36,739 bases of DNA from Perkinsus marinus ATCC 50983. Its lineage: Eukaryota; Perkinsozoa; Perkinsida; Perkinsidae. Positions 1-10,670 of the stretch are shown here, one piece after another. Location: positions 91,399 to 128,137 of the forward strand of contig NW_003210883.1 of the NCBI RefSeq assembly GCF_000006405.1, read 5' to 3'. Below the pieces are notes generated by a model. That model worked only from the letters and a program-made list of their open reading frames with translations. It was not told where the DNA came from and ran no database searches. The stretch's first letter is position 1. Each line of letters begins with the position of its first letter. Made by a program: the position numbers and the translations under genes.

Positions 1-710
1 CCTGAGATACCACACCGGGTTGATTTCGTCGTAGCTGCTTATAAGGGGATGTATGGACAGGCGTTAGAGGTGGCCGCAGGTCTGAGGTAAAGTGCAGCAT
101 GGGAACTACGTGTGTTGGTGACAATATGGAAATTGCAAATGTTATCGTTGGTTTTCGTACACTGTAGACGTTGTCATCATGTAGTGGAGTAAGTATTATT
201 ACACAGAAATTGAGTGTGTATTGGAGTTTCATCGGTTTTACGTGAAGTGGCGTAATCCTCTGTGAAAAGCCCAACATTCGCGGTGATATGCAGTGGTTTG
301 TGAATGTGTTTTTCATATCACTAGGGTACATATATTTCAAGTATTATCAGAAGTATATTTCTTCACCTTGACAAGTTTTGTTTTTCTCAGGTCGGGTGGT
401 GCCACTGTTGATGTTATGCTTGAGGCGGGTAAACGTGTTGACAAGCAGTTCAGGTAAGGAGGAACGTCCAGTGTGATGATGCCGCGTTTTTCACATGGAG
501 TATTACGCGACTTCCCGTAAAACTGGTGTTTTCTCTAGGTATGCGGATCGTGTTGGTGCTGATAAGATAGCATTCGTAGCACCAAGTGAATGGGAGTCGG
601 GTAAGGTCCGTATTAAGGATCTCCGTACAGGTGAGGAAGAAGGAGGGTCGTCCCCTCATCATCATCCATATACTACACCTCAGGTGATTCGGAGGCCCGC
701 GTACAAATAG
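1..710 (+). CDS. HARS: Histidyl-tRNA synthetase, C-terminal part (gene starts before window)
   Basis: Charges tRNA-His with histidine; only the C-terminal anticodon-binding domain is in the window. Three exons join in phase: 1-86, 391-453 and 539-710. The product reads through AYKGMYGQALEVAAGLRSGG, a segment ending VDKQFRYADRVGADK and the strongly diagnostic ESGKVRIKDLRTGEE, which matches the last alpha/beta domain of class II HisRS, where the ESGTVTVKDL-like strand and the YADRxGA helix are conserved. After that domain there is a lineage-specific tail of about 24 residues, rich in Ser, His and Pro, ending at TAG 708-710. Intron 87-390 is long for this locus and holds pieces of two repeat families; intron 454-538 is 85 nt. 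An ATG at 495 lies inside that second intron and is not a start. The catalytic core lies upstream of the window. Family identity is confident; exact splice sites are inferred. Confidence 0.88.
95..167 (+). repeat. Partial copy of intronic repeat family 1
   Basis: Diverged fragment of the family described at 3881-4053, in the first visible HisRS intron. It shares the core TGTGTTGGTGAC followed by AATATGGAAATT and a TTGGTTTT stretch. It is in the sense orientation of its host gene. Only the CAG-starting end is recognisable. Confidence 0.5.
224..326 (+). repeat. Intronic repeat family 2 copy (MITE-like)
   Basis: Shares TTCGCGGTGATATGCAGT and TTTTTCATATCACTAGGGT with the reverse complement of 4591-4705. 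The two blocks form an internal hairpin (GTGATATG with CATATCAC). The left end carries GAGTTTC, as the other copy does; the right terminal repeat is not seen here. Confidence 0.5.
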
Positions 711-2000
711 ATATACCGGTATGTGACCTTGCTAACGCTAAGTCATATTTCGACAAGCAGGCCGAGTAAACAGGCGGAGCGAAGCGCGACATGTTGTGCA
801 GTTTTGTTTACTGTCGCCAGACACGATTTCGAAGGACACTGTTCATTAGCATTCCTTTCTATAGGGTTTCTGCCAAGTATTGTGTCCGTGTTATTCAGTA
901 GTGTGGACGCGGCTCCAAATTTGTTATATCTTTTGTGGTGGTCACCGTTGGTTGTGTCTGTTTTGGGACTACTCGTAAGGTTATGCGATAGGCGTTCGCT
1001 TGTATATTCGTACCACCCTTGCGTGAACATATGGCTTTGCGTAAGAGGAGACTCCATGGCCCTGTTGTAGGGATAGAGTTGCTACGTTAAGGTTTCTCAT
1101 TGAGTCGTTGGTGTTTCCGTACTATGCAGCTTAATAAAGTTAACAATAGGCAACACAACCATTCTGATTTCCACATACACACTAGAAGTTGCCAATCCAA
1201 GCACACACAATAGGAAGGACATCCTCACTCTAACTAGTTCCCATGTGGTCTTTCTTAAAGACTGAGTAATTTGGTCGCCGAGAGATGAAGTTCTTATGAA
1301 TGATGGTGAGAAGTGTGAGACTATGAAGATAATACAATCGATTGCTTACTTCATAGAGATAACCACCACGGTTGAGACAGAATTGAACCATCCAACTTAC
1401 CCTACTCGCCTTACTCGGTATCAAAAAAAACACACGATAATTACAGTCGAGCAGGAACTATACATATATACTTCAGTATTTACATAGATTCCCCGAAGCC
1501 CTTATTAGCTATCGACAGTTTACTTTCCTATCACGTTAATATGACTAACTGTTGCTCATCGCAGCTCCACACGTCACGGAGGCAGTCCGGACTAACTGTC
1601 TCATTGCTAATCGACACGAAACGCAGTCATAAATCGTTTGGTCATTGACATACCACGAACGTTTGTGTTCCGATTAAGCATAGCATTGATGATGAGCAGT
1701 GCTACATACTATGGTCGTGCTTCACGTATTCGACCAACATCGAATGCACATGTGATGACGTACACTACAACAGCACCAACAACTCAGCGAATGATAAGGC
1801 CTTCTGTTGCTCTCACTACAGTAGTAGTCATCAATCAATAAGCTCGAATACCAATATCCAATGCTTATGGTGAGTTAATATGATAATACACGGGTGAAGT
1901 ATTCTATTCATCTCCTATTTAAATGTATCTCGTTCTTTTTCGCTCGTCCTACATGTTACTATGCGATGCAGATCAACACAACACTGAATTGCGGCACAAC
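711..2000. other. Convergent intergenic region, no gene recognised
   Basis: Lies between the 3' ends of the HisRS (+) and WDR6 (-) genes. Open frames of up to about 115 codons exist on both strands at 723-1070, but they begin at non-ATG codons and match no family I know. An AATAAA at 1133-1138 could serve HisRS mRNA polyadenylation, although that signal is not dependable in alveolates. Confidence 0.4.
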
Positions 2001-5000
2001 TTAGGATGTAGAAAGTACTTGCCAACCACGTCCAACGACCACTATAAAGTGCCCATGATGGAGGACAGCAACAGCATTCGGCTCGGTTGCTATACAACGA
2101 GTACAGCCACTTAACGATAATTCTTCGTCATCAACGCTCCATGCTTTTACTCTACGGTCCCATCCCACCGAGTAAATAGTCTGAAAACGAGCAAATGCTC
2201 AGTTCAACAACAACAACAACAACAGTGCCGTGTTTCACCTTAGTCGACGGAGCTGTTGCCATGGCGTGGATTCCAGCGAGATGTGCCAGGCTTATACGTT
2301 TCAATATTATCATACGTTGGACGTCAGTGATAACTACGTCCTGGTCATCGCCACTACTCGCGAGCTTTCCTGAGGGGACAACAACAACGTGATGATAGAC
2401 ATTTAAACCAAAGCTGACACCACCGCTATCTATCCATGCTAATGCATTGACCCCTGCAGTATGAACAGACAGACAGTCCTTGTCGTTGAGCCGAACGATG
2501 TGACCATCAGCATAGCCAGCAATAGGTGGTGACACCTGGTGTGCATCGGGGGCTATCACCGCCAGGCATGCACTGTGGCGAGTGTACCTTCATTGGAATA
2601 CTCCATGGAGTTTGTTGCAATATATATTCCTCAGCTGAGCTTATGAGTTTCCTCACTGATCATAGGAGTCTACGAGCGAGTTGGGTTGGAAATCCACAGA
2701 AACCAATGAAAATCCCCGAAGATTTCCTCAGAATTTTCATATCGTCACCAACACATGTACTTAACCATGTGCAATTTTTACCACACTGGTCGCCGCTATT
2801 ACGTAGAACGGAAGTGTAGTTTTCCAGGATGACCTTGAGCCTTCCAAACAGATCCAGAGCTGTCACCAAATAGGGCGAAAACGTTCTGATAATAATTACA
2901 TTCAAGGAGTGTGAAAATCACCACTTTTTACATCGGGCGAATGAGATCCTATAGCAACCGCCATGAGTCGTACATTATCCATACCACACTCTGAGAACAT
3001 CTCACCACCATCTTCTACCCACAACGACAGCTTGCCGTCCCTGCTACTGGTCACAACTCTATAAAGTAACCATTGACTTCTGGCCCCTCCAGAGATCACA
3101 AAGTCACCACAGGAGGCTGAAATGAGCATCGATATTAATACATATGAAGTAAGTTTAATCGATATCCTAATTCCATGTACTATCGGAGTCTCAACACGTG
3201 ATGATGATGATGGAACGATCTCTAATGCGAGGTACTACGATGAGAAATTCATATCATTCCAACGTAAGGCGTCTCCTGATGTTGGTATTTGCCGTTACCA
3301 TCACTGAAATGTTGTGCCCTTCGGCTCGTTTAAACGACCTAATTCGACTTTCCCAGAGTCCGAAGCTCTGCCCATATACGACTACATATAATCAGAAACA
3401 TTGACAGTCAGTGCTGGGGGGAATGTATGTTCGCTTTCCTCAACTGAGCTCAGGAATTTCCTCAATAGTTAGAGAATTTTACATACAGATTGAGGCGAAA
3501 GTGTACAGAAACCAATGATAATTTGCCAAAATTTTCTCACAATTGTCACGAACCATGTGCATATTTTCCCACACTGCAGAAAGTATGAAAGAGAGTATCC
3601 CCACCAATGCACTTCACAGGCCCGATGTGAACATCCAAAGTTTGGACACATCGCCAGTCCTCTCCAGCAGAGGAGCTCGTCGGAGTATATAACTTCACAC
3701 TGTTATCTTCCGAGCACGTGACGAAGGACCTACCACACTGTAGAGTACCACCGCTTGGCTGTTGATACTACATCTGATCGGCTCCCACTGCGCACACTCC
3801 ATGTATGGTCCGCCCGTGGTCGCCATTGAATTCACTGCTTTCTGTCATCCAGGATGCCCCCGACGCTGAGTGAAAGTAAACAGTGTTGGAGTAGGAATAT
3901 ATATTCGCTTTCCTCAGCTGAGCTTATGAGTTTCTGAACAAGTTGGTTTGGCAGTCCACAGAAACCAATGGAAGTTTCCAAGAATTTTCTCAGAATTTTC
4001 ATATCGTCATCACCAACACATGTGGTTGACCATGTGCAATTTTTACTACACTGGAAGTGAAAGTGTTCGACTAAATTGAGATTCACCTTGAGCGACTGTG
4101 AACTCCAATTTTGCCGTATCAGCGTAGACGAAGATGGCCTTTCCTTCTTGAAAGGTCAAAGCATAAGGCCGACGCTGCCCACCACAGTTCACCTGATACA
4201 AAAACGGTCAACTACATGTGTTGATGATGACAATATGAAAATTCCGAGGAAATTTCGGGGATTATTGGTTTTTGCACAAAAATTCGTATGTAAATTTCCA
4301 TTGGCTAAGTGGGCAGAGCGAACATATATTCCTGACGTGATAACAAGTGAATACAGTAAGAGCTGAGACTACCTTCCATCGCTCGACCAGAGAGTCCACA
4401 TCCCACACTAGGAAGTCCGTAGCGCTGAACCCCCAAGCCAATCGAGGGGCTGTAGGGGAAGGCCTCCTTACGCCCAGTAGATGCTGAATGGCTGATACTC
4501 GTACAGTGTAGATAGGTTGGAGCTGAGGTGATAGCGACAACGGAAATATTATTATGATATTGTGGAATGATAATGTTATGAGAATTAATGGAGTTTCACG
4601 GCCACCCTAGTGATATGAAAAACACTAGTGGAAACATATTTCACGACTACTGCATATCACCGCGAATATCGCCTAGTTTTACACTAAGTATTACGCGTAA
4701 AACTCTGATAATAATTGGTTAACTATGATGACTCCCACTCACCGTGATTAGTCCGTCATTGGTTTCCTTCCATAAAGAGGTTATGACAGTTCCATCATTC
4801 CCACTGCATATGACCTCCTTCTCAGCCTCGTTTACTCGCCCTTTTACTTCTATCGCTATCAACCTCACTTTACTGTTGAATAATCGGCACTCGCTGCTGG
4901 GAGCAGTGCCGTCCTTATGGACCACCCATACGGTGCCATTAGCAGTGCCCAATAAGATGAAGCCCCCCGATACAAGGCAACAACAGGTTTTCCTGCCGGA

Positions 5001-6386
5001 TATTCGGAATCGTCCTACCACTCCTTCTTCAGATGCAAGTGTGACATCTCCACTTCGATTCACTATGACGACCTCATCTGTCGTGGTGTTGGGGAATATT
5101 TCAGCGACTTGCTGCTCGACGGCTCCAACGATGGTTTGGAGATCGTCGAAAGTGTCTTTGCGGATGATAGAAACACCTCCAGAAACTAGACCAAACCATA
5201 GTCGAGTTTTGGAGACCCCTGCGGCAACTACAGGGGCGTCCTCCACTACATAGCGGAGTCTAAGGCCCGACTCTCTGGCGCTGCTGTCGGCCGTGTAGAC
5301 CATACCAAAGTTGGAAACGACGCAGATTTGCGTGGCGCTGTTGTTGCTGTTGTTGAGAAAGCCGAGCCATCGTATCCAATCCTTACGGTGAGTGGGAGGT
5401 AGTGTGATACACTTCTTATCGTAGGACTCGGTATCACTTGTACTGGAGAGGGATATATCCCATACCTTCACTGAGGCATCTTCGCCAGCCGAAATTGCCG
5501 AGAGAGTGGTATGTGAAGTAGAGATAGTAAGGGCGCGGACACCGTGACCACCGTGACGATGCCCGTGGAACTGTCTTAGACATTTACCGCTTTTTCTATC
5601 GAAAAGTCGAACAATCGCATCCTCGCATGCTGTTACTATCCGATCACTACAGAGTAGTGCTGACCATACCCGTCCACCGTGACCCGAATAGGTACCAATA
5701 ACAGAGCCGTCGTTCAGCCGCCATAAAGTAGCATTGCGATCATCGGAGGAACTCAATACCAACGGCCCCGACTGCTCATCATCATATACCCTCACGCTGA
5801 AGACTGACCCCTGATGGACCTCCATCTCTCGGAACTCAGCAGTGTGGAACGGTCGCCAGACAGGACAGGTCCATCGAACACTACCACCAACCACCACAAT
5901 GTCGGCCTTGGAAGAGCCAAGACACTCGATCCAGCTACTGTAAAGTATTGCTCGGGAGGGTGCCTGTAGTCTCTCAATGATGGTAGCAGTAGTAGTGTCG
6001 ATGACAAGCATTTCATTGTGCATTGTCGATGCACAGATGTGGTCACCCAACGCTAACGCGCAGAGGACCCAGTCTTCACAGTCAACTTGTGCGGTTTTGA
6101 TAAAACCAATTACGGAGCCTGAAACATCTCGAGTGACCTTGCCCGATACCAATAGAGTTGTTGCCCAGACTAACAGAGTGTCATCAGGGCAAAGCCTCAA
6201 GCCGTGAATATGCTCGTGATGGAAGAGTTTTTCGGTTAAGATAATATCTGATTGCTCCCCATTGGTGAAATGCATATAAGGACCCATGCCCACCGCAATG
6301 GTCATTCGAAGGGGATCTCGTAAGTTCTCTACGGCCAAGATCGGGCCGTGATAAGCAACTGTTTCGAGTGGCCCTTCTCTTGTCAT
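2001..6386 (-). CDS. WDR6: WDR6-like WD40-repeat protein (tRNA 2'-O-methylation cofactor), ten exons
   Basis: WDR6 (yeast Rtt10/Trm734) is a WD40 scaffold that partners the FTSJ1/Trm7 methyltransferase for position 34 of tRNA; the role here is inferred by family. Exons in order of translation: 4743-6386, 4373-4522, 4087-4192, 3789-3865, 3605-3737, 2932-3116, 2803-2885, 2424-2572, 2239-2369, 2001-2180. All junctions keep phase and give 945 residues, close to the family size. Diagnostic stretches: VHQGSVFSVRVYDDE, SSSDDRNATLWRL and SAGEDASVKVWD in exon 1; VNCGGQRRPYAL starting exon 3; GRTIHGVCA joined to CGRSFVTCSEDNSVKLY; CIASCGDFVISGGARSQW across the exon 5/6 junction; VNALAWIDSGKLASSGDDQD; and the C-terminal SVGWDRRVKAWSV and VVVGRGWQVLS. 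Five introns are 46-58 nt; intron 2370-2423 (54 nt) has no stop in frame. Longer introns hold repeat copies. The ATG at 6386 is the first in frame; a short 5' exon cannot be excluded. Confidence 0.9.
2616..2788 (-). repeat. Intronic repeat family 1 copy
   Basis: About 170 bp in the WDR6 intron between exons 2803-2885 and 2424-2572. On the minus strand it starts CAGTGTGGTAAAAATTGCAC, passes the core ACATGTGTTGGTGACGATAT and reaches CTCAGCTGAGGAATATATAT. The far end is degenerate. Confidence 0.65.
3409..3576 (-). repeat. Intronic repeat family 1 copy
   Basis: Lies in the WDR6 intron 3117-3604. On the minus strand it begins CAGTGTGGGAAAATATGCAC and ends close to CCCCAGCACTG, so CAGTG/CACTG form short inverted ends. 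It contains the palindrome-like GAGCTCAGTTGAGG seen in sister copies. Confidence 0.7.
3881..4053 (-). repeat. Intronic repeat family 1 copy (best preserved)
   Basis: About 173 bp in the WDR6 intron 3866-4086. Minus-strand ends are CAGTGTAGTAAAAATTGCAC and ATTCCTACTCCAACACTG; the outer five bases are inverted repeats. The core holds ACATGTGTTGGTGATGACG, a GATTTT/TTGGTTTCTGTGGAC block and CTCAGCTGAGGAAAGCGAA. No long open frame, so non-autonomous. Confidence 0.7.
4208..4335 (+). repeat. Intronic repeat family 1 copy, antisense to its host gene
   Basis: In the WDR6 intron 4193-4372 but on the plus strand, opposite to the other WDR6 copies. It shows TCAACTACATGTGTTGATGA and ends AGCGAACATATATTCC. 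The CAGTG end is missing. Confidence 0.6.
4591..4705 (-). repeat. Intronic repeat family 2 copy (MITE-like, 115 bp)
   Basis: Lies in the first WDR6 intron (4523-4742). On the plus strand it starts GAGTTTCACGGCC and ends CGCGTAAAACTC, an imperfect terminal inverted repeat. Inside are CTAGTGATATGAAAAACACT and GCATATCACCGCGAA, shared with the HisRS intron element. Confidence 0.55.
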
Positions 6387-8010
6387 ACTGGTAAATGGAC
6401 CGAAAGTGCTCCTGATATTATGAATCCCACCTACGACTTAACACAACCACCTACCGGGATAGATGAAAGGGGCACGTTAACAACAATTTAAATTAGAGCA
6501 AACTCTACACTGAGCCACCATTCCAATATATTGTAGTTCACCGAGGTGCGGTATCATCCACACCTCCCCTAGGCTAAACATTCACTGTAGTACAGTTGCT
6601 ACCCGTCCGCTACACTTTTAAACGACGACTTGAGTTCTAATTGAGTTCGATTCCTCTGCTGGGGCAGTTATGCCAAGGTATGCCGTAGTATAGATTCAGA
6701 CGCAGTGGGGTGGTTATGCCATACCTCACGACAGGAGAAAGAGGCGCACGGGAAGATATCTCGCCTTAGATGAATCATCAGCTGGCACGAGTATCCCCAA
6801 GTCAGTACCTTCCTGTCCACAAACCATTTCCTAAGGTAGCTCCATGCTGCAGTCGTACCGGGAACTGTTGAGCCAACTACACGGAAATGGAATTATAAAC
6901 AAACAGAGCTTTACACGTTGGACATGGCAGATTATACAGGGTGGTGCAAAAGAAAGATCCCACGCCTCGTAATTTCGCGGTAAATGGCAGTTCTTGAACA
7001 ACATCATGTGAAAGCCATCATCGAGCTCGCTCCAACGGCGTACAAGCGGTTCTGACATCCACATCACGCACTCGTCGTTAAACGTAAAATCGGCTACATG
7101 TTTGCACGCAGACACCCTGCGCAAGTTCAAACCTCACATGGGGTATTTCTCCAGACATCTATCGATATGGTTGTGTGCCTTGGAAGATTCGCCATAGAGG
7201 CTCTAACCCTGTCATAGAGCCCACAGTAATGGCAGGCCGGGGGCTCGCTTCTTCCCTCAAAAAACGCATTTTTCCCGAGTGCCTCCACTTGGAGTGCAAG
7301 AAGAGTACAAGAGTACCATAGAGTGCAAGAAATGAATAACCGTCGAATTTCACCGAATTTCGATCATGTACAGTATTATGTAGTAGGGTAGTTAATATTT
7401 TGTACTAGCGTGCTGGAAACCTTATACTTCATCTGCGGTACTGCTGTACAGTATATAACGAAGCATTTTATAGAGGAAAAACAAGTAATGATACGAAAAG
7501 TGTGTGTGAAAGGAACTTGAGCAGTATTGCGCTTCCTTGATTGAGAATTCTCGAGTGGATTAATAGTTGTCATTTGTGTGGGCTACGGATACTTACACTG
7601 CCAATCATATATTGCTGGGTTCATCCAAACTCTTACGATCCTATTTGGTTCGTATGTATTAGGTCGATTAATGCAAAACGCGTGATGGCCAGTATGTACA
7701 ACATTAAGCCGAAACTAGCGATCATGGCATTATAGGCTTTACAAGGGAAGGTATGGTTAGGAAGTTAGAAACCCACAATGCAAAGGCTTACTCACATACG
7801 GACCGTATGATACGGCTCTTGACTGCAACTCATTGAAAGGCACCCGTCTCGTGCTGGTGGAGTATGTGGCCATTTGAGCGGGGGGGCTCACTGGCACTAC
7901 CCCTGAGAGTCTCAGGCTGAGACAATCATGACGGCGGAGTTCTCCCAATCAGGGGACACTCAAGACGAGGTTGTATTCCGATAGGCACCCACCAGAACCT
8001 CTCATAGAGA
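6387..8010. other. Intergenic region, no gene recognised
   Basis: Upstream of WDR6 and of the first globin. Open frames here are short and unlike known proteins. It contains a transposon-like end at 6936 and two TTATGCCA motifs near 6670-6720 that resemble part of the 56-bp tandem unit further right. Confidence 0.4.
6936..6962 (+). repeat. Possible terminal repeat of a Tc1/mariner-type relic
   Basis: The sequence TACAGGGTGGTGCAAAAGAA resembles the CAGGGTGnnnCAAAAG ends of many IS630/Tc1/mariner elements, with TA just outside. No matching inverted end and no transposase frame could be identified, so this is only a resemblance. Confidence 0.3.
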
Positions 8011-8212
8011 AATGAGGGGGCCGCTATGCCAACGGACTATACCATATATAGTAGATCTATTCAGGGAATAGGAGGGCCGCTATGCCAAAGGACTATACCA
8101 TATATAATAGATCTATTTAGGGAATAGGAGGGCCGCTATGCCAAAGGACTATACCATTCATAATAGATCTATTGGAGGAATAGAGGGGCCGCTATGCCAG
8201 CAGACTATAAAT
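8011..8212. repeat. 56-bp tandem repeat, 3.6 copies
   Basis: Units at 8011-8066, 8067-8122 and 8123-8178, plus a partial unit from 8179. Each starts with AATnnGnGGGGCCGCTATGCC-type sequence and contains GGACTATACCAT and, in the clearest units, the 12-bp palindrome AATAGATCTATT. The array ends about 265 bp before the first globin ATG and is absent in front of copies 2 and 3. Confidence 0.9.
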
Positions 8213-8475
8213 CGTTAGAGGAGTCCCTCTTGGGTAGTACTGTCCATAATTACCTTCTACCCTACGACACGGGACAGATCTTGTGACGGACATAGATTCT
8301 CAGCTTATCGGATACCTCGACTTAGCTTGTCATATAGCGTCGTGCTAGCTTAATATAAGGATCAGTTCCATTCGCTTTTGGTCTGCTATTTCATCTGTAG
8401 CAGTTGGGATGGTTGAATCACCTATTGAAGACTTCTTCCTGCTAGCTTTGCTAACTTTCTCAATTTATTCCCATA

Positions 8476-8975
8476 ATGTCCACCCTCTACGAAAATATTG
8501 GAGGCGAAGATGCTGTTAACGCCGCGGTTGAGTTGTAAGTTCTCTTCCTCGATCTCACCGCTTATCATTTCATCTCCGTAGATTCTACAAAAAGAACCTC
8601 TCGGATGATCGTATTAAGGAGGTTTGGGCCAAGACCGATATGAACAAACTGAAAGACCATCAGAGAAGTTTCCTGACATACGTCTTCGGTGGTTCGAACA
8701 ACTACACTGGTCGCAGGTTAGTTGTCTTCCTTGTTGTTATTCACCCTCACGAGTTGCCTTCTGTAGCATGAGAGCCGCCCATGCAGGCTACAACATCACT
8801 GATGCCCAGTTTGACGCTGTCGTCGAGAATCTCACAAATACCATGAAGGAGCTCGGTATGTCAGACTCCACTCGCCGCCTTGTCATACATCTCTTGGCCA
8901 GGTATTGCACAGGAATATGTCGATCAAGTCAATGCCATCGCAAAGAGCGAGCATGACGATGTCGTCGGGCATTAG
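8476..8975 (+). CDS. Truncated (2/2) hemoglobin, group I type, copy 1
   Basis: Small heme protein of the TrHb1 family, typically tied to O2 or NO chemistry; function here is not shown. Exons 8476-8534, 8582-8716, 8767-8855 and 8902-8975, with introns of 47, 50 and 46 nt, all GT-AG, give 118 residues, normal for the family. Landmarks aligned by eye to Mycobacterium HbN: N-terminal YENIGGEDAV, Tyr22 (B10), Trp35 at CD1, Leu43 (E7), Gln47 (E11), the VFGGSNNYTG loop (54-63) and proximal His70 (F8) in MRAAHAGYNIT. No signal peptide, so probably cytosolic. The exon 1 ATG is in a good context and exon 4 ends SEHDDVVGH-stop. Exons 1-2 and introns 1-2 differ from copies 2 and 3 only silently or in non-coding bases; from about 8779 onward the three copies are almost identical. 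Confidence 0.93.
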
Positions 8976-9494
8976 AGCCCATCAAGAGGCATACTATCGT
9001 CTCTCATCTTCATTCCAGACCTTTCCTTCCTTTGAGTGTTGCTATGGATGGTAGCTGTCGCGTTAGTTCGGGTTGGTGTGGGTTGCGAGTAATTAGAGAT
9101 GTTTGCCAGTGCTGATTTGTGATATAGTTGTGCATCTCGGAGAACTGTTTCACTTGGCAAAGATTGTATGTGGTATTCATGGTGGACTCATTGGGTCCGT
9201 GGTTAACTGATGAGGGTTTGGGAACAGTTGATACGAAAGTTCGTATGGCAAGCGCATCTTGGTGAGTAGTTTCTCTTCACTCGAGTTCTAACTATGATCA
9301 AGATATCTTCATGATGTTGGTGTTGTGCAGCACTCGACCTTTGTTACTCGTGCGAGTAGCGTTCGCATTTGTTAATCGCTTCCTCCTTCAGCTCACGCTA
9401 TCTGTTAGTCCAGTGCTCGCAGTCTAGAATCTGAGTCTGTGGTCTCCGATTCTGAGTTCGGGAACCTTGTTTTGCGGTGTCTTACATCTTCACC
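8976..9494. other. Globin copy 1 downstream spacer
   Basis: No gene seen. The first part is a diverged version of the sequence after globin copies 2 and 3 (shared AGCCCATCAAGAGGCATACT just after the stop), so the older duplication carried the 3' flank along. Confidence 0.5.
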
Positions 9495-10670
9495 GTCTGC
9501 GGGCTTCCCTCACTTCTTAGAAGTTTTTCGGTTAAAGGCTTCATAAGAAGTTTGCATGGACGATTATCTGATCATGGAGTTCACACCAAGCAATAGGGAT
9601 CACGACACCGAGAAATTGAATACAATTGCTTCGAGAGGGACGCTTAGGATGTGAGGCTTCCACGAAGCAAATCTTTGCTCACACACTGACAGTTAGATAT
9701 CTCTTCAACACGAAACTCATCGTAGGCAATCCATCCTTCTCAGCTGAGATTGTTAATATCCTTAAGCGCTACCTAGCCCAGGGAGGTATGCGTATGCGAG
9801 GCGAACTGGACTCCAGTTACTGGAGTATCCATCGTGTGTAAGCCGGGAATGAGTGAGTTAGTAGGCAACATCAGCGATATTGGCATACGATGAAGCAGAC
9901 AACAGCCATTGTCCCGGCAGTGAATCCAGCCATGTTGTGTATTCAGCCTCAGGCTTGCACACCTTGCTTCAGTAGTGAATCAATCCAACCATCCTCTGCA
10001 CCATTGCAGGAGATGTATATTTGTGTAGGTCGATTTCCAAGCCCTATCGGTTCTATGTTCGCATCTGTCAAAGCTTTGGGGCCGGTCATGCTTAATGACT
10101 CGCAGTTCTGTAACTAGTCGAAGCTGTGGAAATGGCCTTGGAATAAGCGATGTGAGTTGCATCTTTGGTGAGAGGTAGAGCTGAGCCAGTCAGTAACTGA
10201 TAAACACTACAACCTTTAGTCCAACTGCATTAGTTTAGGGAGGGTTCGAGTTGTGCCGGGGCAAAATTCCTCTCGCAGGATACCTCTGAAATGAAATACT
10301 CTAAAGACTTCCTGAGTTTTCACCGGTTACTTATAATGAGCCCTAATATAAGCGATTATGGGGGAGGAGGTCATACAGCTTGAAGCCTCCAGCAAGAGCT
10401 GCAAGTGTTGTATCTGGGAAGGCTCGAATGTAATGTTCAGAGCACATTTGATAATCTATGTAAACCCAGCAAGTATACAGACGCTGTCACAAAATATGTC
10501 CCTGTTACGATGACGGGGAAAGCTTTTCAGCTTTAGATATCCCCCCTCAGCTCAATGGAGTAGTTGTTGGTCTGTCATTATGTCGTGAAGGCCGTAGATG
10601 GAATGAGTGTATCCTCTATTGACGACTTTATACCTTCCAGCTTTGCTAACTTCCTAAATTCATTCCCATA
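9495..10670. other. Spacer before globin copy 2, no supported gene
   Basis: Contains open frames at 9626-9841 and 9890-10117. The second is intact in unit B at 15693-15920, which is expected from near-identity of the DNA and is not evidence of coding. No family similarity is visible. Confidence 0.4.

Noticed and set aside
723-1070. 115-codon frame with hydrophobic segments downstream of HisRS
   Set aside because: No ATG start, overlapped by an equally long minus frame, and no similarity; treated as non-coding.
3365-3405. Possible extra WDR6 exon (VYGQSFGLWES)
   Set aside because: Direct joining of exon 5 to exon 6 gives the family-like CIASCGDFVISGG with correct phase; the extra piece is not needed.
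2616-4335. Repeat family 1 as true introners that create introns with splice sites at their ends
   Set aside because: The CAGTGTGG end looked like a donor, but phase requires donors outside the element (for example CAAG/GTGAAT at 4087 and ATTG/GTGGGG at 3605), and one copy is antisense.
6644-6654. AGTTCGATTCC resembling a tRNA B box
   Set aside because: No acceptor, anticodon or D stem can be formed around it.
8624-8956. 110-codon open frame in each globin copy (also 10818-11150 and 16621-16953)
   Set aside because: It begins at a non-ATG codon inside exon 2 in a wrong frame, reads through introns 2 and 3, and coincides with the globin frame only in exon 3. The spliced four-exon model explains the locus fully.
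9890-10117. 75-codon open frame repeated at 15693-15920
   Set aside because: Identity between copies follows from the recent duplication of all the DNA there; no family similarity, no splice context, and the opposite strand is equally open.
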